NCBI RefSeq assembly: GCF_000203915.1
Contig: NC_008390.1
Coordinates: forward strand, 3,286,001-3,350,000
Direction: 5' to 3'
Length of the DNA: 64,000 nucleotides
Source of the DNA: Burkholderia ambifaria AMMD
Lineage (GTDB): Bacteria; Pseudomonadota; Gammaproteobacteria; Burkholderiales; Burkholderiaceae
Both the position numbers and the translations under genes were made by a program. Of this stretch, positions 19,065 through 27,238 are shown in pieces; position 1 is the stretch's first letter; each line of letters begins with the position of its first letter. The notes under the pieces were generated by a model. It ran no database searches. It saw only the letters and a list, made by a program, of their open reading frames with translations, and was not told the DNA's origin.

Positions 19065-19386
19065 CTCACCCTTCGAAAGCACAGCATTTTTCGTCGTTCG
19101 GGGCCTCGGTTGTCCACACCCTGCGTTGCGCTCACCGATGAAAATCACAGCGCGTCGAGTGATTTGGACGCCTGGATATCCACAGCCGACGCCGCGCAGG
19201 AATGTGCGGCCCGCGCATCGGCAATGTCGGCTCATGCACCTGCCCGCAACCGATGTCGAATGCCGCGAAGCCCCGCCGATTCTGCCTCCGGCCACACACT
19301 CACCGTTCGCATCCACAGCGTTTTGAGTGCACCGAAAACCCTGTTGTCCACATGCGCACCGCCGCGGGCGCGGCCCGCAGCCCCGG

Positions 19387-19944
19387 TCACTCGGCAATCG
19401 AACGGATGATCCGCGCCGGGTTTCCGCCGACCAGCGTATCCGGCGGAACGTCGCGCGTCACGACGGAACCCGCGCCGATCACCGAGTTCTCGCCGACCGT
19501 CACGCCGCCGATGATCGTCGCGCCCGCGCCAATCCACACGTTGTTCCCGATCACGATCGGCCGCGCGACGACGAAGTCGCGCCGGCGGGACGGCTCGACC
19601 GGATGGCCCGACGTGATGAGGCTGACGTTCGGCCCGATCATCACGTCGTCGCCGATGTCGAGTCCGCCAAGGTCATAGAAGGTGCAGTTCTGGTTGATGA
19701 ACACGTTGCGGCCGATTCGTGTGTCGGCACCGCCCGTCGCGTAGAACGGCGGGATCAGCATGAAGCCGTCGTCCATCGGCGTGCCGATCAGTTCTCCGAA
19801 CAAAGTGCGGACTTCGGGCGCATCGTCGAACGTCAGACGGTTGAGCCGGGCGACGATTACCATCGTTCGCGCAAGCTCGGCCCGCATCGCGGCCGATTCC
19901 GGCGTGCGCCGGGGAATGATCGTGGTGCGATCGTCGTTCGCCAT
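19387..19944 (-). CDS. sugar O-acetyltransferase (left-handed beta-helix)
   Basis: A 185-aa hexapeptide-repeat acetyltransferase of the LacA/Maa/NodL group, using acetyl-CoA to acetylate a sugar. The N-terminal helical region is followed by FINQNCTFYDLGGLDIGDD, a GHPVEPSRRR catalytic-His loop and the hexapeptide coil IVIGNNVWIGAGATIIGGV. It ends VVTRDVPPDTLVGGNPAR. The length matches maltose acetyltransferase. The acceptor sugar is not known. It is transcribed toward the repeat array, whose last module ends 34 bp from its stop codon. Confidence 0.88.
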   Translation of the reverse strand: MANDDRTTIIPRRTPESAAMRAELARTMVIVARLNRLTFDDAPEVRTLFGELIGTPMDDGFMLIPPFYATGGADTRIGRNVFINQNCTFYDLGGLDIGDDVMIGPNVSLITSGHPVEPSRRRDFVVARPIVIGNNVWIGAGATIIGGVTVGENSVIGAGSVVTRDVPPDTLVGGNPARIIRSIAE

Positions 19945-20395
19945 TCGTTGCTGTTCTCCATGTGCGATCGAATCGGCATGCAGTGCATGCGATTCCGTGG
20001 TCTTGGAATTCGACGATTCGGGCGACCCGCGCCAGATGACCCGGTTTTCCGCGTTTCATTGTCCGTCGACGACCATCGTCCGGGGCTCATGCGCCGGTGC
20101 GCAGACACGGCCCAAAGGTCGCCATAACCCTGTAGTCGCGCTCGTTTCAGCCGAGCAATCTTTCATCGATTCATAACTAGTTAATTTATTACTAGTTAAA
20201 TCATGAACTACCGTCGAACGGGGCTCTGCGGGAAACTCCCCGCCCATTCCTAACCGATCGAACCCGCGCGACGCGCCATCCGCCACCGAGCCACGATCCG
20301 CCGCGACGCACCGCCCGCCCCTGTCCGAACCTCTTCCGCTCGGGTACGCTTGAGCATCCCCCGAACCGACACGCACATCCAAAAGCGGAGGCGCG
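19945..20395. other. divergent intergenic region with AT-rich patch
   Basis: About 450 bp between the acetyltransferase and glutathione transferase genes. The only marked signal is the AT-rich palindromic patch at 20174-20206. The short frames here lack start context and family likeness. Confidence 0.4.
20174..20206. promoter_or_regulatory. paired ACTAGT palindromes, candidate operator
   Basis: TAACTAGTTA is a perfect 10-bp palindrome, and 8 bp on the sequence repeats as TTACTAGTTAA. Such a doubled palindrome in an AT-poor genome suggests a dimeric regulator site. It lies about 190 bp upstream of the GST start and also upstream of the divergent acetyltransferase. The regulator is unknown. 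Confidence 0.4.
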
Positions 20396-21010
20396 ATGAA
20401 GCTCTACTACTGGCCCAAAACCCGGGCATTCCGGGCGCTGTGGATGCTGGAGGAAATCGGCGCCGTCTACGAGCTTGTGCCGATCGACCTGCGTTCGCAC
20501 GAACAGGGGAGCGACGCGTTCGTCCAGGTCAATCCGATGGCCAAGCTGCCCGCGCTCGACGACGGCAGCGAGCCGTTCGCCGAATCGGGCGCGGTGCTGC
20601 TCTATCTCGCCGATCGCTGCCCTGGCGCCGGGCTCGGCATCGCGCCGGACGATCCGCTGCGCGGCCGCTTCCTGCAGTGGATGTTCTTCACACCCACCTG
20701 CCTCGAACCGGCGATGGCCGAGAAATTCACCGGCGCGTCGGGCAATCCGGTCGCGTTCGGCTGGGGCAACATCACGCGGGTGCAACGTGCGCTCGCGCAA
20801 ACGCTCGCTCACAGCCGCTGGCTCGTCGGCGACCGCTTCACCGCGGCCGACCTGCTGCTCGCCAGCACGCTGAAGATCGCGTTCGACGCGCACCTGCTGC
20901 CGCACGAAGGCGTGCTCGGCGACTACGTCACGCGCGCCGAGGACCGCGACGGCCATCGCCGCGCGATGGCGGTCGAACAGCGGGAAGCGGCGCGTCTGCT
21001 GCATCCGTAA
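20396..21010 (+). CDS. glutathione S-transferase family protein
   Basis: A 204-aa cytosolic GST. The N-terminal thioredoxin-like domain has MKLYYWPKTRAFRALWMLEE, NPMAKLPALDD with the cis-proline, and the ESGAVLLYLAD motif that binds the glutathione gamma-glutamyl part. The C-terminal helical domain carries the LVGDRFTAADLLLAS N-capping box. The substrate is unknown. The start at ATG 20396 has GGAGG 7 nt upstream. It is convergent with the K+ channel gene. Confidence 0.9.
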   Translation: MKLYYWPKTRAFRALWMLEEIGAVYELVPIDLRSHEQGSDAFVQVNPMAKLPALDDGSEPFAESGAVLLYLADRCPGAGLGIAPDDPLRGRFLQWMFFTPTCLEPAMAEKFTGASGNPVAFGWGNITRVQRALAQTLAHSRWLVGDRFTAADLLLASTLKIAFDAHLLPHEGVLGDYVTRAEDRDGHRRAMAVEQREAARLLHP

Positions 21011-21097
21011 CGCGCGCGCGGCGCGGCAGTCGGTGGCGGCGGTCGGTGGCGGCGGCCGCATCCGGGCGCCGGCGCCCGTTAGCGCCGGTCGCCAACG

Positions 21098-22063
21098 TCA
21101 TGCAGCGGGCCCGGACGCCTGCGCCGCCGGGCCGCTCTCGATCACACCCGGCGAACCGCGTTCGTCACTCTCGGCGTCGACCGGCACGACCTCGTGAAAA
21201 TGCGTGTAGTCGATATGCGTGATGCCGTCTTCGTCATGCATCAGGTCGACATAGCGGTGACGCCAGCGGATGTCCGCATGCGTCCATGAGTAGCGCGCCT
21301 GCATGACCTGCGCGGTCGTCTCGTCCGAGCCCTCGATCGTGATCAGCAGCGTCGCGTCGCGCGCGGCGAGCGATTCGGCCGTCTCGCCGAACAGCGGGCT
21401 CGTTTCGTCGATCACGTGCATCAGGTTCCAGCCGAGCAGGAAGATCGGATGCTCGCTGCGCACGAGCGGCAGGTCATGGATCTTGCGCAGCGTGTAACCC
21501 TCGTGCGTCCCCTCGACGCGCATCAGCCGCAGCTTGGCCTGCGCTTCGGCGATCACGTTCTGGCGCGCATTCGCGGCACGCACCATCAGCGTCATCCGCC
21601 CGTTCAGCGGGCGCACGATCGCCAGCCGCGCGAACAGGATCTTCGCCTGCGGCCGCGAAAACCGCGCGAACACGAGCCCGGTCGCCAGCGCGATGCCCGA
21701 CATCCCGATGAAGATCTCGAACGTCGAGACCACGTGCGCGTAGACGCTCTGCGGATGCATGTCGCCGTAGCCGACCGTCGCGAGCGTCTCGACGCTGAAG
21801 AAGAACGCGCCGACGAAGCCTGCCGGCGACTGGTTCGCGATCGCGTCGTGGCCAAGCAGATAGAGCGCCGCGAAGCCGCCGTTGAGCAGCAGGAACAATA
21901 TTGCGAGCGACAGGAAGAATACGGGCCAGCTCACCGTCAGCGCACGGTGATAGAGGTCGCGCCAGCCCAGCGGCGGCATCCCGTATGCGACAACGGGGCG
22001 GGTGCCCGACCAGAGCTTGCGGCCACGGCCGCGGGAAGCTGGGGAGGACGAATCGACGTTCAT
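21098..22063 (-). CDS. inward-rectifier K+ channel (KirBac1.1-type)
   Basis: A 321-aa inner-membrane K+ channel. It has a slide-helix region (WRDLYHRAL), outer helix, pore helix and selectivity filter TVGYGD, an inner helix, and a large immunoglobulin-like cytoplasmic domain (RLAIVRPLNGRMTLMVRAAN, FLLGWNLMHVIDE, ATLLITIEGSDET). Order and wording match KirBac1.1 of B. pseudomallei as I remember it, including the MNVD start and WSGTR segment. I therefore start at ATG 22063 rather than the longer frame. It gates tetrameric K+ flow across the inner membrane. Confidence 0.93.
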   Translation of the reverse strand: MNVDSSSPASRGRGRKLWSGTRPVVAYGMPPLGWRDLYHRALTVSWPVFFLSLAILFLLLNGGFAALYLLGHDAIANQSPAGFVGAFFFSVETLATVGYGDMHPQSVYAHVVSTFEIFIGMSGIALATGLVFARFSRPQAKILFARLAIVRPLNGRMTLMVRAANARQNVIAEAQAKLRLMRVEGTHEGYTLRKIHDLPLVRSEHPIFLLGWNLMHVIDETSPLFGETAESLAARDATLLITIEGSDETTAQVMQARYSWTHADIRWRHRYVDLMHDEDGITHIDYTHFHEVVPVDAESDERGSPGVIESGPAAQASGPAA

Positions 22064-22192
22064 CGCGCGAGGCCGGAAGCAAGAAGGCGATGAGCGTAGC
22101 ACGCGGGGCGGCGGCCGGGAATGCGCAACGATGCGGGGCGGCGTTGCGCGTGCGGCGCGAGCGATGCGCAGTGGCCTTGCGCGCGCCGGCGC

Positions 22193-22224
22193 GAAAAAAA
22201 AGCCGGCCGCATCGGCGGCCGGCT
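22193..22224 (-). terminator. rho-independent terminator of the sulfate-binding protein gene
   Basis: On the minus strand AGCCGGCCGC and GCGGCCGGCT form a 10-bp perfect stem with a 4-base loop, followed by eight Ts (the A-run at 22194-22201 on the plus strand). It sits about 40 bp after the stop at 22266. Confidence 0.9.
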
Positions 22225-22265
22225 GCGCGGTCATCCTGCCGGCACGCACGCGGCGTGCGGCGTGC

Positions 22266-23285
22266 CTACTTGCGGTCGACAATCACGCGATCGAACGTGC
22301 CGCCGTCGGCGAAGTGGGTTTTCTGCGCGTTCGCCCAGCTGCCGAAAACCTGTTCGACGCTGAACGTCTTCAGCGGCTTGAACTCGGCCGCATGCTTCTT
22401 CAGCACGTTCGCGTCGCGCGGGCGCAGATGGTGCTGCGCGATGATCTCCTGCGCCTGCGGCGTGTACAGGTAGTCGAGATACGCCTGCGCGATCTTGCGC
22501 GTGCCCTTCTTGTCGGCGACCTTGTCGACGACGGCGACGGGCGGCTCCGCGAGGATGCTCGCCGACGGGTACACGGCGTCGAATTCCGCCCCCGACGCGC
22601 CCGTGTCCATCAGCGCGACTTCGTTCTCGAACGTGACGAGCACGTCGCCGATGCCGCGCTGCGTGAAGGTCGTCGTCGCGCCACGGCCGCCCGAGTCGAG
22701 CACCGGCACGTTGCGGAAGATCGCCTTCTCGAAGTCGAGCGCCTGCTGGTCGGTCGCGCCCTTCTGCTTCTGGTAGCCCCATGCGGCGAGATACGCGTAG
22801 CGGCCGTTGCCGGACGTCTTCGGGTTCGCGATGACCACCTGCACGCCCGGCTTCGCGAGATCGCTCCAGTCCCTGATCGCCTTCGGGTTGCCCTTGCGCA
22901 CGAGGAACACCATCGTCGTCGAGTACGGCGAGCTGCTGTCGGGGAACCGCGCGCGCCAGTCCTTCGGCAGCAACTGGCCGCGCTCGGCGAGCAGGTCGAT
23001 GTCGTTCGGCTGGTTCATCGTCACGACATCGGCCTGCAGCCCCTGCAGTACCGACAGCGCCTGCGCGCTCGACGCGCCGTGCGACTGCTTGATCGTCACG
23101 GTTTCGCCCGTCTTCTGCTTGTACGCGGCGGCGAAGCCCGAGTTGATGTCCTTGTACAGCTCGCGCGTCACGTCGTACGACACGTTCAGGATCGACGTGT
23201 CCGCGTGCGCGGCCGTTGCCGCCACGACCAGCGCCGCCGCGGTGCCCGTGTGCAGCCAGCGACCGATCCCCTTGATGCTTGCCAT
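22266..23285 (-). CDS. sbp: periplasmic sulfate-binding protein
   Basis: A 339-aa substrate-binding protein for sulfate/thiosulfate ABC uptake. A Sec signal peptide ends near AAHA, and mature family signatures follow: LNVSYDVTRELYKDIN, SHGASSAQA, VVTMNQPNDID, NPKTSGNGRYAYLAAWG, GGRGATTTF and DVLVTFENE. The permease and ATPase genes (cysT/cysW/cysA) are not beside it, so the transporter must be completed from elsewhere. It has its own terminator, so it is probably monocistronic. Confidence 0.93.
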   Translation of the reverse strand: MASIKGIGRWLHTGTAAALVVAATAAHADTSILNVSYDVTRELYKDINSGFAAAYKQKTGETVTIKQSHGASSAQALSVLQGLQADVVTMNQPNDIDLLAERGQLLPKDWRARFPDSSSPYSTTMVFLVRKGNPKAIRDWSDLAKPGVQVVIANPKTSGNGRYAYLAAWGYQKQKGATDQQALDFEKAIFRNVPVLDSGGRGATTTFTQRGIGDVLVTFENEVALMDTGASGAEFDAVYPSASILAEPPVAVVDKVADKKGTRKIAQAYLDYLYTPQAQEIIAQHHLRPRDANVLKKHAAEFKPLKTFSVEQVFGSWANAQKTHFADGGTFDRVIVDRK

Positions 23286-23503
23286 CGTGATATGCCCCGT
23301 TTCCAGTGGTGTTGAAGGTGCGTGACGGCACGCGTGCGCGCTGTCATCGAAACGTAAGCGGGCATTCTAGCGGCCGGGCGCTGCGCGCCTTCCAATCTGT
23401 CGTGGAAAGCAAATCTCGAATTCTGCTAACCGGCGCATGCACGCTCGCGTGCGCGCCGGCTCCGATGTTAAGATCGCCGCTCAGCCCTTTTCACGGTTCA
23501 TCC

Positions 23504-23599
23504 ATGTCCGCTGCCCTGCGCTCGTCGTCGATCCTTGCCGCCATCGCGGCAGGTGCGCGCGCGGCCGGGCTGAAACTGAAAAAACGACTCCTCGACTGA
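23504..23599 (+). CDS. possible 31-codon leader peptide upstream of the dapA-like gene
   Basis: ATG 23504 opens a 31-codon frame of small hydrophobic residues that ends in LKLKKRLLD. The stop codon at 23597-23599 is the first three bases of a 7-bp perfect hairpin. No Shine-Dalgarno is evident. It lies 138 bp upstream of the dapA-like start. It could be a translated leader or chance; three lysine codons near the end recall attenuation, but this is conjecture. Confidence 0.3.
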   Translation: MSAALRSSSILAAIAAGARAAGLKLKKRLLD

Positions 23600-23620
23600 C
23601 GGGGATGTCGCGTCCCGTCA
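23597..23620 (+). promoter_or_regulatory. hairpin in the leader of the dapA-like gene
   Basis: TGACGGG (23597-23603) and CCCGTCA (23614-23620) pair perfectly around a 10-base loop and overlap the stop of a short upstream frame. GACGGGATGCCCG follows at 23633. No T-tract follows, so this is more a leader structure than a terminator. Confidence 0.4.
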
Positions 23621-23737
23621 GGCGAATGCCGGACGGGATGCCCGCAGGTCGTTTCTTTTCCTCGCTCGCACGCCTCGCTCCGGCACATCGCCGGCGGAAC
23701 GGTTCCTTCCCACTCCGTTTCCACCATGAGGCTTTGC

Positions 23738-24631
23738 ATGCACACACGTTTCGAAGGTATCTGGCTGCCAATCATCACGCCGTTCCATGACGGCGAGGTC
23801 GACCACGGCGCGCTCGCGCGACTCGCGCGTCACTATGCGGCGGCGGGTATCGCGGGGTTCGTCGCAGGCGCGACGACCGGTGAAGGCGTGCTGCTCGACG
23901 CGCGCGAACAGGACGCCGTGTTCGCGACGTTGCGCGATGCGGTGCCCGGCCTGCCGGTCGTCGTCGGGCTCACCGCGAGCGCGACGCACTTCGCGGCCGC
24001 CCGCGCACGCGAGCTCGCCGCGCTGCGGCCCGACGGGCTGCTCGTCACGCCGCCCGTCTACGTTCGGCCGACGCAGGACGGCATCCGCCGCCACGTGGAA
24101 GCGATCGTCGACGCGGCCGACCTGCCGGTCCTCGTCTACAACATCCCGTACCGCACCGGCGTGAACGTCGAACTGGAGACGCTGCAGGCGCTCGCGCGCG
24201 ACCCGCGCGTCGCGGGCATCAAGGAATGCGGCGGCACGCTCGACCGAATGAGCCGGCTCGTGCACGACACCCCGCTCGCGATCCTTTCCGGCGACGACAA
24301 CCAGAACTTCGCTGCGCTGTGTGCCGGCGCGCATGGCGCAATCGCGAGCAGCGCGCATGTGCTGCCCGAGTGGCACGTGCGCATCCATGCGCTGCTGCGC
24401 GACGGCCGGCTCGCCGACGCGCGCGAGCTGTCGGTCGCGCTGCAGCCGCTGGTCGCGGCGCTGTTCGCGGAGCCGAATCCGGCCCCGGTGAAGGCGGTGC
24501 TGGCCGCGCAGGGGTGGTGCGAGGACGGGTTGCGGCTGCCGTTCGTGCCGGCGAGCGACGGCTTGCGGGGCAGGCTGGCCGAAATTCTGGCCACGCTCGG
24601 AGCAATCGCGCCGGACAGCGCCGCCGCATAG
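23738..24631 (+). CDS. dihydrodipicolinate synthase/N-acetylneuraminate lyase family protein
   Basis: A 297-aa class I aldolase-fold enzyme of the DapA family. GATTGE at about 44-49 binds the keto acid carboxylate, Tyr134 is in VLVYNIPYRTG, and the Schiff-base Lys162 is in AGIKECGG, so it should be catalytically intact. Whether it makes hydroxytetrahydrodipicolinate or acts on another keto acid is not resolved; a second dapA elsewhere is likely in Burkholderia. ATG 23738 was preferred to ATG 23726 because GAGG lies 8 nt upstream. Confidence 0.85.
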   Translation: MHTRFEGIWLPIITPFHDGEVDHGALARLARHYAAAGIAGFVAGATTGEGVLLDAREQDAVFATLRDAVPGLPVVVGLTASATHFAAARARELAALRPDGLLVTPPVYVRPTQDGIRRHVEAIVDAADLPVLVYNIPYRTGVNVELETLQALARDPRVAGIKECGGTLDRMSRLVHDTPLAILSGDDNQNFAALCAGAHGAIASSAHVLPEWHVRIHALLRDGRLADARELSVALQPLVAALFAEPNPAPVKAVLAAQGWCEDGLRLPFVPASDGLRGRLAEILATLGAIAPDSAAA

Positions 24632-24763
24632 GCCGCGACGCGACGCGCGGCTCGGACAATGGGCGCTGCTGACGAAGCGCTCATCCGCACGCCTGATCGC
24701 TCCATTCGGCCGATCGGCAGAGGCGTGCCGACGCATACCGAGCCGCTGCTTCGGAACGTTCCG

Positions 24764-25819
24764 TTACGCCGCAAGCATCGCCACTTCTGCCTGCGTCGCG
24801 TCCCGCACCGCCTGCGTGACGATCCGCGCGAGCCGCTCGACGGTCGGCGTCGCCGACGACGTGCGCCGCAGCAGCATCAGCGGCAGGCTCGGCAGTTCCG
24901 GCAGCCCGAACGACGCCGCGTCGAGCACGCGCACCGACGCGGGCAACCCATAATGCGAGCGCACCGTCAGCCCGAGGCCGGCTGACGCCGCGGCCCACAG
25001 CCCGGCCAGGCTCGGCGTCGTGAACGCGACGCGCCACGGCACGCCCGCGCGGTCGAGCGCGTCGGTCGCCGCGCCGAAGAACCGGCACGGCCGGTCGAAC
25101 ACGACGAGCGGCAGCGGCTCGGCCGACGCGCGCATCGCACGCAGACTCGCGTCGCCGTCGTCGCCCCCATCCGCCGGGCCGCCACCGTCCGGCATGCCGA
25201 AGCCCGCCGCGCCCACCGCCGCGATCCACTGCATCGGCACCTGCGCGATCGCGTCGCTGTCGATGCCCGCGCGCGACACGAGCGTCGCCGACGCCGGATC
25301 GCCCCACACCAGCGCGAGATCGAGCTGGTTCGCGTCGAGCCGCTCGAGCAGCTCCGCGTTGCGCGCGACGCGCGCCTCGATCCTCACCTTCGGATGCGCA
25401 CGCGCGAAACGCCCGAGCACGTCGGGCAGGATCGCCTCGCCGAAATCCTCCTGCAGGCCGACCCGCACCCAGCCGTCGAGATTCACGCCGCGCACGGCCG
25501 CGGCCGCTTCGTCGTTCAGTTCGATCATCCGCCGCGCATAGCGCAGCATCGCGTCGCCGGCGTCGGTCAGCGCAAGCCCGCGCCCGGCCTTCACGAACAG
25601 CGGCGTGCCGGCCTGCTCCTCGAGCTTGCGGATCTGCGCGCTCACCGCCGACGACGAACGCGCGACGCGATCGGCAGCCTTCGCGAAGCTGCCGAGATCC
25701 ACGCCCGCCACCAGGCTGCGCAACGCGGCGACGTCGAAGTTCGGTCGGGCCAGCGCGGCGTCGGGTGCCGCGAGTGACGCCGCGCCGTAGGCATTGTCTT
25801 GTCCGGACATCTCAACCAT
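24764..25819 (-). CDS. LysR family transcriptional regulator
   Basis: A 351-aa LysR regulator. The winged helix-turn-helix occupies roughly residues 28-90 (LRSLVAGVDLGSFAKAADRVARSSSAVSAQIRKLEE in pieces), and the effector-binding domain follows. A glycine/aspartate-rich insert around PDGGGPADGGDDGD is unusual for the family. It is divergent from the MFS carrier at 25918, and a perfect 6-3-6 palindrome between them suggests it controls that carrier and itself. Several starts are possible; MSGQDNAYG four codons in is an alternative. Confidence 0.88.
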   Translation of the reverse strand: MVEMSGQDNAYGAASLAAPDAALARPNFDVAALRSLVAGVDLGSFAKAADRVARSSSAVSAQIRKLEEQAGTPLFVKAGRGLALTDAGDAMLRYARRMIELNDEAAAAVRGVNLDGWVRVGLQEDFGEAILPDVLGRFARAHPKVRIEARVARNAELLERLDANQLDLALVWGDPASATLVSRAGIDSDAIAQVPMQWIAAVGAAGFGMPDGGGPADGGDDGDASLRAMRASAEPLPLVVFDRPCRFFGAATDALDRAGVPWRVAFTTPSLAGLWAAASAGLGLTVRSHYGLPASVRVLDAASFGLPELPSLPLMLLRRTSSATPTVERLARIVTQAVRDATQAEVAMLAA

Positions 25820-25874
25820 CCCGTTTTATCGAACGATTCATCAAAAACTTTCCGATTTTCAGGATGAATGTAGG

Positions 25875-25889
25875 TCGCCACACTGGCGA
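25875..25889. promoter_or_regulatory. palindrome TCGCCA-CAC-TGGCGA between LysR and MFS genes
   Basis: A perfect 6-bp inverted repeat with a 3-bp centre lies 29 bp upstream of the MFS start and 56 bp upstream of the LysR start. Size and place suit a LysR-type operator, though the core lacks the textbook T-N11-A outline. Confidence 0.4.
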
Positions 25890-25917
25890 TGTCAATTTCC
25901 GAACGGGCTCTGTCGCC

Positions 25918-27195
25918 ATGGATACCTCCTGCCTCGCTTCCCCGTCCTCGCCCGCGCACGATGCGCGCGGCCCGGCCCATCGCTGGCGCGTGCTCGCGGC
26001 CGGCGTCGCCGCGAACATGAGCTTTTCCGCCGCCGCGGCCGGCATTCCGACCACCGCCGTGTGGATGCGCTCGGCCTACCACCTCGACAACGGCGCGCTC
26101 GGCCTCGTGCTCGGCGCGCTCGGCTTCGGCGTCGCGCTGTCGGAGCTGCCGTGGGGGATCGCCGCCGACCGTTTCGGCGACCGCCGCGTGTTGCTCACCG
26201 GCCTCGTCGCGACGGCCGCGATGCTGGCGCTGATGGTGATCACGATCGTCCCGAGCGCGCATGCGGTGCCGCCGCTGATGCGCGTCGTCGCGGCGATGTG
26301 CTGCGTCGGCCTGCTCGGCGGCAGCGTGAACGGCTCGAGCGGACGCGCGGTGATGCGCTGGTTCGGCGAGCGCGAACGCGGGCTCGCGATGAGCATCCGC
26401 CAGACGGCCGTGCCGCTCGGCGGCGGCGTCGGCGCGGCGCTGCTGCCGTCGCTCGCATCGCATGCCGGCTTCGCCGCGGTGTACGGTGCGCTGATGCTGC
26501 TGTGTGCCGGATCGGCCGCGCTGACGTGGCGCTGGCTGCACGAACCGCCCGACGCGCCGGCCGCCGCGCACGGCCCCACCGCGCACCGCCCCGCCACGCA
26601 GCAACCGCCGGCCGCGGCCGCAGCCGCGCGCAGCCCGCTCGCCAGCGGCCGCGTGTGGCGCATCGTGCTCGGCATCGGCGCGCTATGTGCGCCGCAGTTC
26701 GCGGTGCTCACGTTCGCGACCGTGTTCCTGCACGATTTCGGCCGGCTCGGCCTCGCCGGCATCAGCGCGGCGATGGTCGCGCTGCAGGTCGGCGCGATGG
26801 TGATGCGCGTCTGGAGCGGTCGTCATACCGACCGCCACGGCAACCGGCGCGCGTATCTGCGCGGGTCGGTGTGCGTGGCGGCTGGATCGTTCGCGCTGCT
26901 CGCGGCCGCGACCGCCGGCAGCCCGCACGTGCCGCTCGCCGCGATCGTCGCGATTCTCGTGTTCGCCGGTATTTGCGTGTCGGCATGGCACGGCGTCGCG
27001 TACACCGAACTCGCGACGCTCGCGGGCGCGAACCACGCGGGCACCGCGCTCGGGATGGCGAACACGATCGTCTATCTCGGGTTGTTCGCCACGCCGCTCG
27101 CGATTCCGCCGCTGCTCGCCGTCAGTTCGTGGAGCGTGGTCTGGCTCGCCGCCGCGCTGATCGCGGGCGCGACGTACCCGCTGTTTGCCCGCTAG
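25918..27195 (+). CDS. MFS transporter
   Basis: A 425-aa inner-membrane major facilitator with about twelve hydrophobic segments. The loop 2-3 signature appears as GIAADRFGDRRVLLTG and its second-half partner as WSGRHTDRHGNRRAYLRG. The central hydrophilic loop (PPDAPAAAHGPTAH..) separates the halves. The substrate is unknown. ATG 25918 was chosen as it starts closest to the first helix; ATG 25864 is an alternative giving 18 more residues but overlapping the palindrome. Its divergent LysR neighbour is the likely regulator. Confidence 0.85.
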   Translation: MDTSCLASPSSPAHDARGPAHRWRVLAAGVAANMSFSAAAAGIPTTAVWMRSAYHLDNGALGLVLGALGFGVALSELPWGIAADRFGDRRVLLTGLVATAAMLALMVITIVPSAHAVPPLMRVVAAMCCVGLLGGSVNGSSGRAVMRWFGERERGLAMSIRQTAVPLGGGVGAALLPSLASHAGFAAVYGALMLLCAGSAALTWRWLHEPPDAPAAAHGPTAHRPATQQPPAAAAAARSPLASGRVWRIVLGIGALCAPQFAVLTFATVFLHDFGRLGLAGISAAMVALQVGAMVMRVWSGRHTDRHGNRRAYLRGSVCVAAGSFALLAAATAGSPHVPLAAIVAILVFAGICVSAWHGVAYTELATLAGANHAGTALGMANTIVYLGLFATPLAIPPLLAVSSWSVVWLAAALIAGATYPLFAR

Positions 27196-27200
27196 CGGGG

Positions 27201-27217
27201 GCCGGCGCTGCGCCGGC
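27201..27217. terminator. hairpin between convergent MFS and TonB receptor genes
   Basis: GCCGGCG and CGCCGGC form a perfect 7-bp stem with loop CTG in the 43-bp gap between two convergent stops. Only TT follows on the plus strand, so terminator function is inferred from position. Confidence 0.4.
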
Positions 27218-27238
27218 TTGCCGAACCCGCACGGGCCC

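Larger units (their letters stand above)
17245..19352. repeat. array of 17 degenerate 54-bp modules with DnaA-box-like blocks
   Basis: Each module reads, in its own orientation, CTCACC, 3 bases, a GAAATNCACAG block, a TTCGAGT-like centre and a final GATATCCACA or TGTCCACA block. The two CACA cores are exactly 35 bp apart in every module I counted base by base, although the sequence between them drifts. Plus-oriented starts: 17245, 17333, 17422, 17512, 18140, 18306, 18496, 18685, 18875, 19065, 19131, 19299. Minus-oriented modules: 17621-17674, 17710-17763, 17800-17853, 17889-17942, 17980-18032. Two minus modules have a decayed second block. No gene is credible in the 2.4 kb that holds it. Confidence 0.85.
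23286..23737. other. divergent region between sbp and the dapA-like gene
   Basis: It holds both promoters plus the short leader frame and hairpin listed separately. A less GC-rich patch at 23395-23435 (AAAGCAAATCTCGAATTCTGC) is a plausible promoter area. No further gene is seen. Confidence 0.4.

Noticed and set aside
17245..19352. CRISPR array
   Set aside because: Repeat-spacer rhythm (54 plus ~35 bp) looks similar at first, but repeats are degenerate, orientation flips, later spacers are identical to each other, and no cas gene is present.
22064..22282. N-terminal extension of the K+ channel by 73 codons
   Set aside because: The extension is alanine/arginine-rich with no homology expectation, and ATG 22063 matches the known KirBac1.1 start.
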